Positions 6,491-7,498 of a stretch of 7,498 nt of DNA are shown one piece after another. The translations under genes were made by a program, and so were the position numbers. Under the pieces are notes generated by a model that ran no database searches, was not told where the DNA came from, and saw only the letters and a list, made by a program, of their open reading frames with translations. Position 1 is the first letter of the stretch; each line of letters starts with the position of its first letter. Source of the stretch: JAYEHK01 sp034659475 (GTDB taxonomy: Bacteria; Bacillota; Syntrophomonadia; Syntrophomonadales; Syntrophomonadaceae); NCBI GenBank assembly GCA_034659475.1, contig JAYEHK010000183.1, forward strand, positions 1 to 7,498, read 5' to 3'.

Positions 6491-7288
6491 TTACATGCTT
6501 TGAATAAAATAAGTCATAATAACAATCACACCAACGGTCCAGCAGTAATACGAAAAGACAACAAAACGACCATTGCGAACTAGTTTCATAACAACCTTAA
6601 TGGCAAAATAGCCAAATAATGTTGCCGTTAATGGTCCAACAATATATGGCAATACATTTGCTGTGGCAACCCCCTGGGCTAACATATCTTTGATTTGTAC
6701 CAGGCCAGCACCCAGGATAACTGGAATAGATAACAAAAAGGAAAAGCGAGCGGCGAATTCCCTGTCCATTCCCAGTAACAAACCTCCTGCTATTGTTGAA
6801 CCTGAACGGGATATGCCAGGCATAATCGCTATTCCCTGCAGCAAACCAATAAGCAAAACATTCCAATAACTTGTTTCTTCAACCTGTTTCATCGCAATAC
6901 TATTTTGCGAAACAACGTCCGATATTTTTAGGATAAACCCGGTTAACAATAAACCAATTCCAACCACTAAAAGCGATTCAAACGCTTTTACAAACAGCGG
7001 TTGAAGATAAAATCCCATTAAAGCCGCAGGTATGGTTCCTACTATAATTAAGTAGGTAATTTTTGAAAAGGGTTTTTTCAGAATGGATACAATATCATCC
7101 CAGAAGGCTATAAACACTGCCAAAAGGGTTCCGAGATGAGCCAATACATCGAAGGTAATCGGGGCTTCTTGAATTCCAAAAATATGTTGAAAAATAACCA
7201 GATGCCCCGAACTACTAACCGGCAAAAATTCAGTTAATCCCTGCACCATCCCTAGAACAAATGCTTCAATACCAGTCAAAAATAACAT
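6491..7288 (-). CDS. uppP: Undecaprenyl-diphosphatase (bacitracin resistance family, BacA/UppP)
   Basis: UppP is a polytopic membrane enzyme that removes a phosphate from undecaprenyl pyrophosphate. This regenerates the lipid carrier used for peptidoglycan and other wall polymers, and overproduction confers bacitracin tolerance. Both signature regions are intact: Q-G-L-T-E-F-L-P-V-S-S-S-G-H at residues 16-29 with catalytic Glu20, and P-G-I-S-R-S-G-S-T at 157-165 with catalytic Arg161. The remainder is a series of hydrophobic helices, and 265 residues is normal length. The frame is open up to GTG 7321, but that codon falls on the predicted promoter and has no ribosome binding site. ATG 7288 directly follows GGGGG (7289-7293). 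TTG 7279 sits nine bases after the same G-run and gives a 262-residue protein, so the true start is 7288 or 7279. It is transcribed alone, with its own promoter and terminator. Confidence 0.95.
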   Translation of the reverse strand: MLFLTGIEAFVLGMVQGLTEFLPVSSSGHLVIFQHIFGIQEAPITFDVLAHLGTLLAVFIAFWDDIVSILKKPFSKITYLIIVGTIPAALMGFYLQPLFVKAFESLLVVGIGLLLTGFILKISDVVSQNSIAMKQVEETSYWNVLLIGLLQGIAIMPGISRSGSTIAGGLLLGMDREFAARFSFLLSIPVILGAGLVQIKDMLAQGVATANVLPYIVGPLTATLFGYFAIKVVMKLVRNGRFVVFSYYCWTVGVIVIMTYFIQSM

Positions 7289-7311
7289 CCCCCAATAATT
7301 TTTTCTTATAC

Positions 7312-7320
7312 AGTATAGCA
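7312..7320 (-). promoter_or_regulatory. Extended -10 promoter of uppP
   Basis: TGCTATACT on the minus strand combines the TGn extension with a -10 hexamer matching TATAAT at five of six positions. No good -35 lies 16-18 bases upstream, which is typical of extended -10 promoters. Transcription would begin near 7305, about 17-25 bases before the likely uppP start codons. It would rule out the upstream GTG 7321 as a start. Confidence 0.55.
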
Positions 7321-7368
7321 CAGGAATGAAGAATTAATGACACCAAGCACCCTGTTTTAGGAGTTTGA

Positions 7369-7384
7369 TTAGTAAGAAAATAGG
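7369..7384. repeat. 16-bp direct repeat, copy 1
   Basis: TTAGTAAGAAAATAGG recurs with one mismatch at 7474-7489. The two copies flank the 8-bp tandem array. This may be the remnant of a larger duplicated unit. No transposase or integrase signal is nearby. Confidence 0.6.
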
Positions 7385-7402
7385 TTGAGTATAAGCGGAA
7401 TT

Positions 7403-7466
7403 GTTAGTTGGACAGTTGGTTAGTTGGTTAGTTGGTTAGTTGGACAGTTGGTTAGTTGGACAGTTG
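7403..7466. repeat. Tandem array of eight 8-bp units (two variants)
   Basis: Eight contiguous octamers with no spacer fill 64 bases. Two variants occur: A is GTTAGTTG and B is GACAGTTG, in the order A-B-A-A-A-B-A-B. The units differ only at positions 2 and 3. On the plus strand the array presents seven GG dinucleotides at strict 8-base intervals. It lies upstream of the uppP promoter in DNA with no recognisable gene. Short perfect tandem repeats like this can change copy number by replication slippage. Confidence 0.95.
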
Positions 7467-7473
7467 AAGTGGG

Positions 7474-7489
7474 TTAGTACGAAAATAGG
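7474..7489. repeat. 16-bp direct repeat, copy 2
   Basis: TTAGTACGAAAATAGG is the second copy of the repeat at 7369-7384 (15 of 16 identical). It starts eight bases after the end of the octamer array. Together the two copies bracket the array. Confidence 0.6.
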
Positions 7490-7498
7490 GACCGAAAA

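Noticed and set aside
7369..7489. CRISPR array or mobile-element end as an explanation for the repeats near the right edge
   Set aside because: The octamers have no spacers and the flanking repeats are direct with no terminal inverted repeats. No transposase, integrase or cas gene is visible.

Overview
The window looks like chromosomal core sequence from a low-GC Gram-positive bacterium (Bacillota). The anaerobic Clostridia, perhaps a Peptococcaceae-like lineage, are my best guess. The grounds are the AT-rich sequence, strong GGAGG/GGGGTGA-type ribosome binding sites, occasional TTG/GTG starts, a SpoIIIE-sized FtsK translocase, and the gene order ftsK, rodZ, rimO, pgsA, which is familiar in that phylum. 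The genus is inference. Every gene lies on the minus strand, so transcription runs from high to low coordinates.

Layout in transcription order. The right edge (about 7322-7498) is non-coding and carries a 64-bp tandem array of eight 8-bp units, flanked by two near-identical 16-bp direct repeats. An extended -10 promoter near 7312-7320 then drives uppP (undecaprenyl-diphosphatase), which ends at a strong hairpin-plus-T-run terminator (6411-6443). A likely promoter at 6314-6342 starts a five-gene run: ftsK/spoIIIE (DNA translocase), a winged-helix/PfkB-fold protein, rodZ (cell-shape scaffold), rimO (ribosomal protein S12 methylthiotransferase) and pgsA (phosphatidylglycerophosphate synthase). 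The last four genes are tightly packed (gaps of about 10 nt, or overlap), and the run ends at a 13-bp hairpin terminator (247-291). Beyond it, at the left edge, is the 5' end of an unrelated gene for a secreted protein with a PNGGE motif.

The genes serve the envelope and cell cycle. UppP recycles the lipid carrier for peptidoglycan, FtsK/SpoIIIE clears DNA from the septum, RodZ organises MreB-directed wall growth, PgsA makes the phosphatidylglycerol precursor, and RimO modifies the ribosome.

Two observations stand out. First, the winged-helix/PfkB protein has lost the GAGD catalytic motif of the ribokinase family (L-Q-M-H is present instead), so it is probably a non-catalytic, ligand-sensing DNA-binding protein. 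Second, a perfect match to the CcpA cre consensus (TGATACCGTTATCA) overlaps the proposed -10 of the ftsK promoter, suggesting that this cell-division/shape operon could be under catabolite-type or LacI-family control. No RNA genes, insertion sequences or CRISPR arrays were seen.
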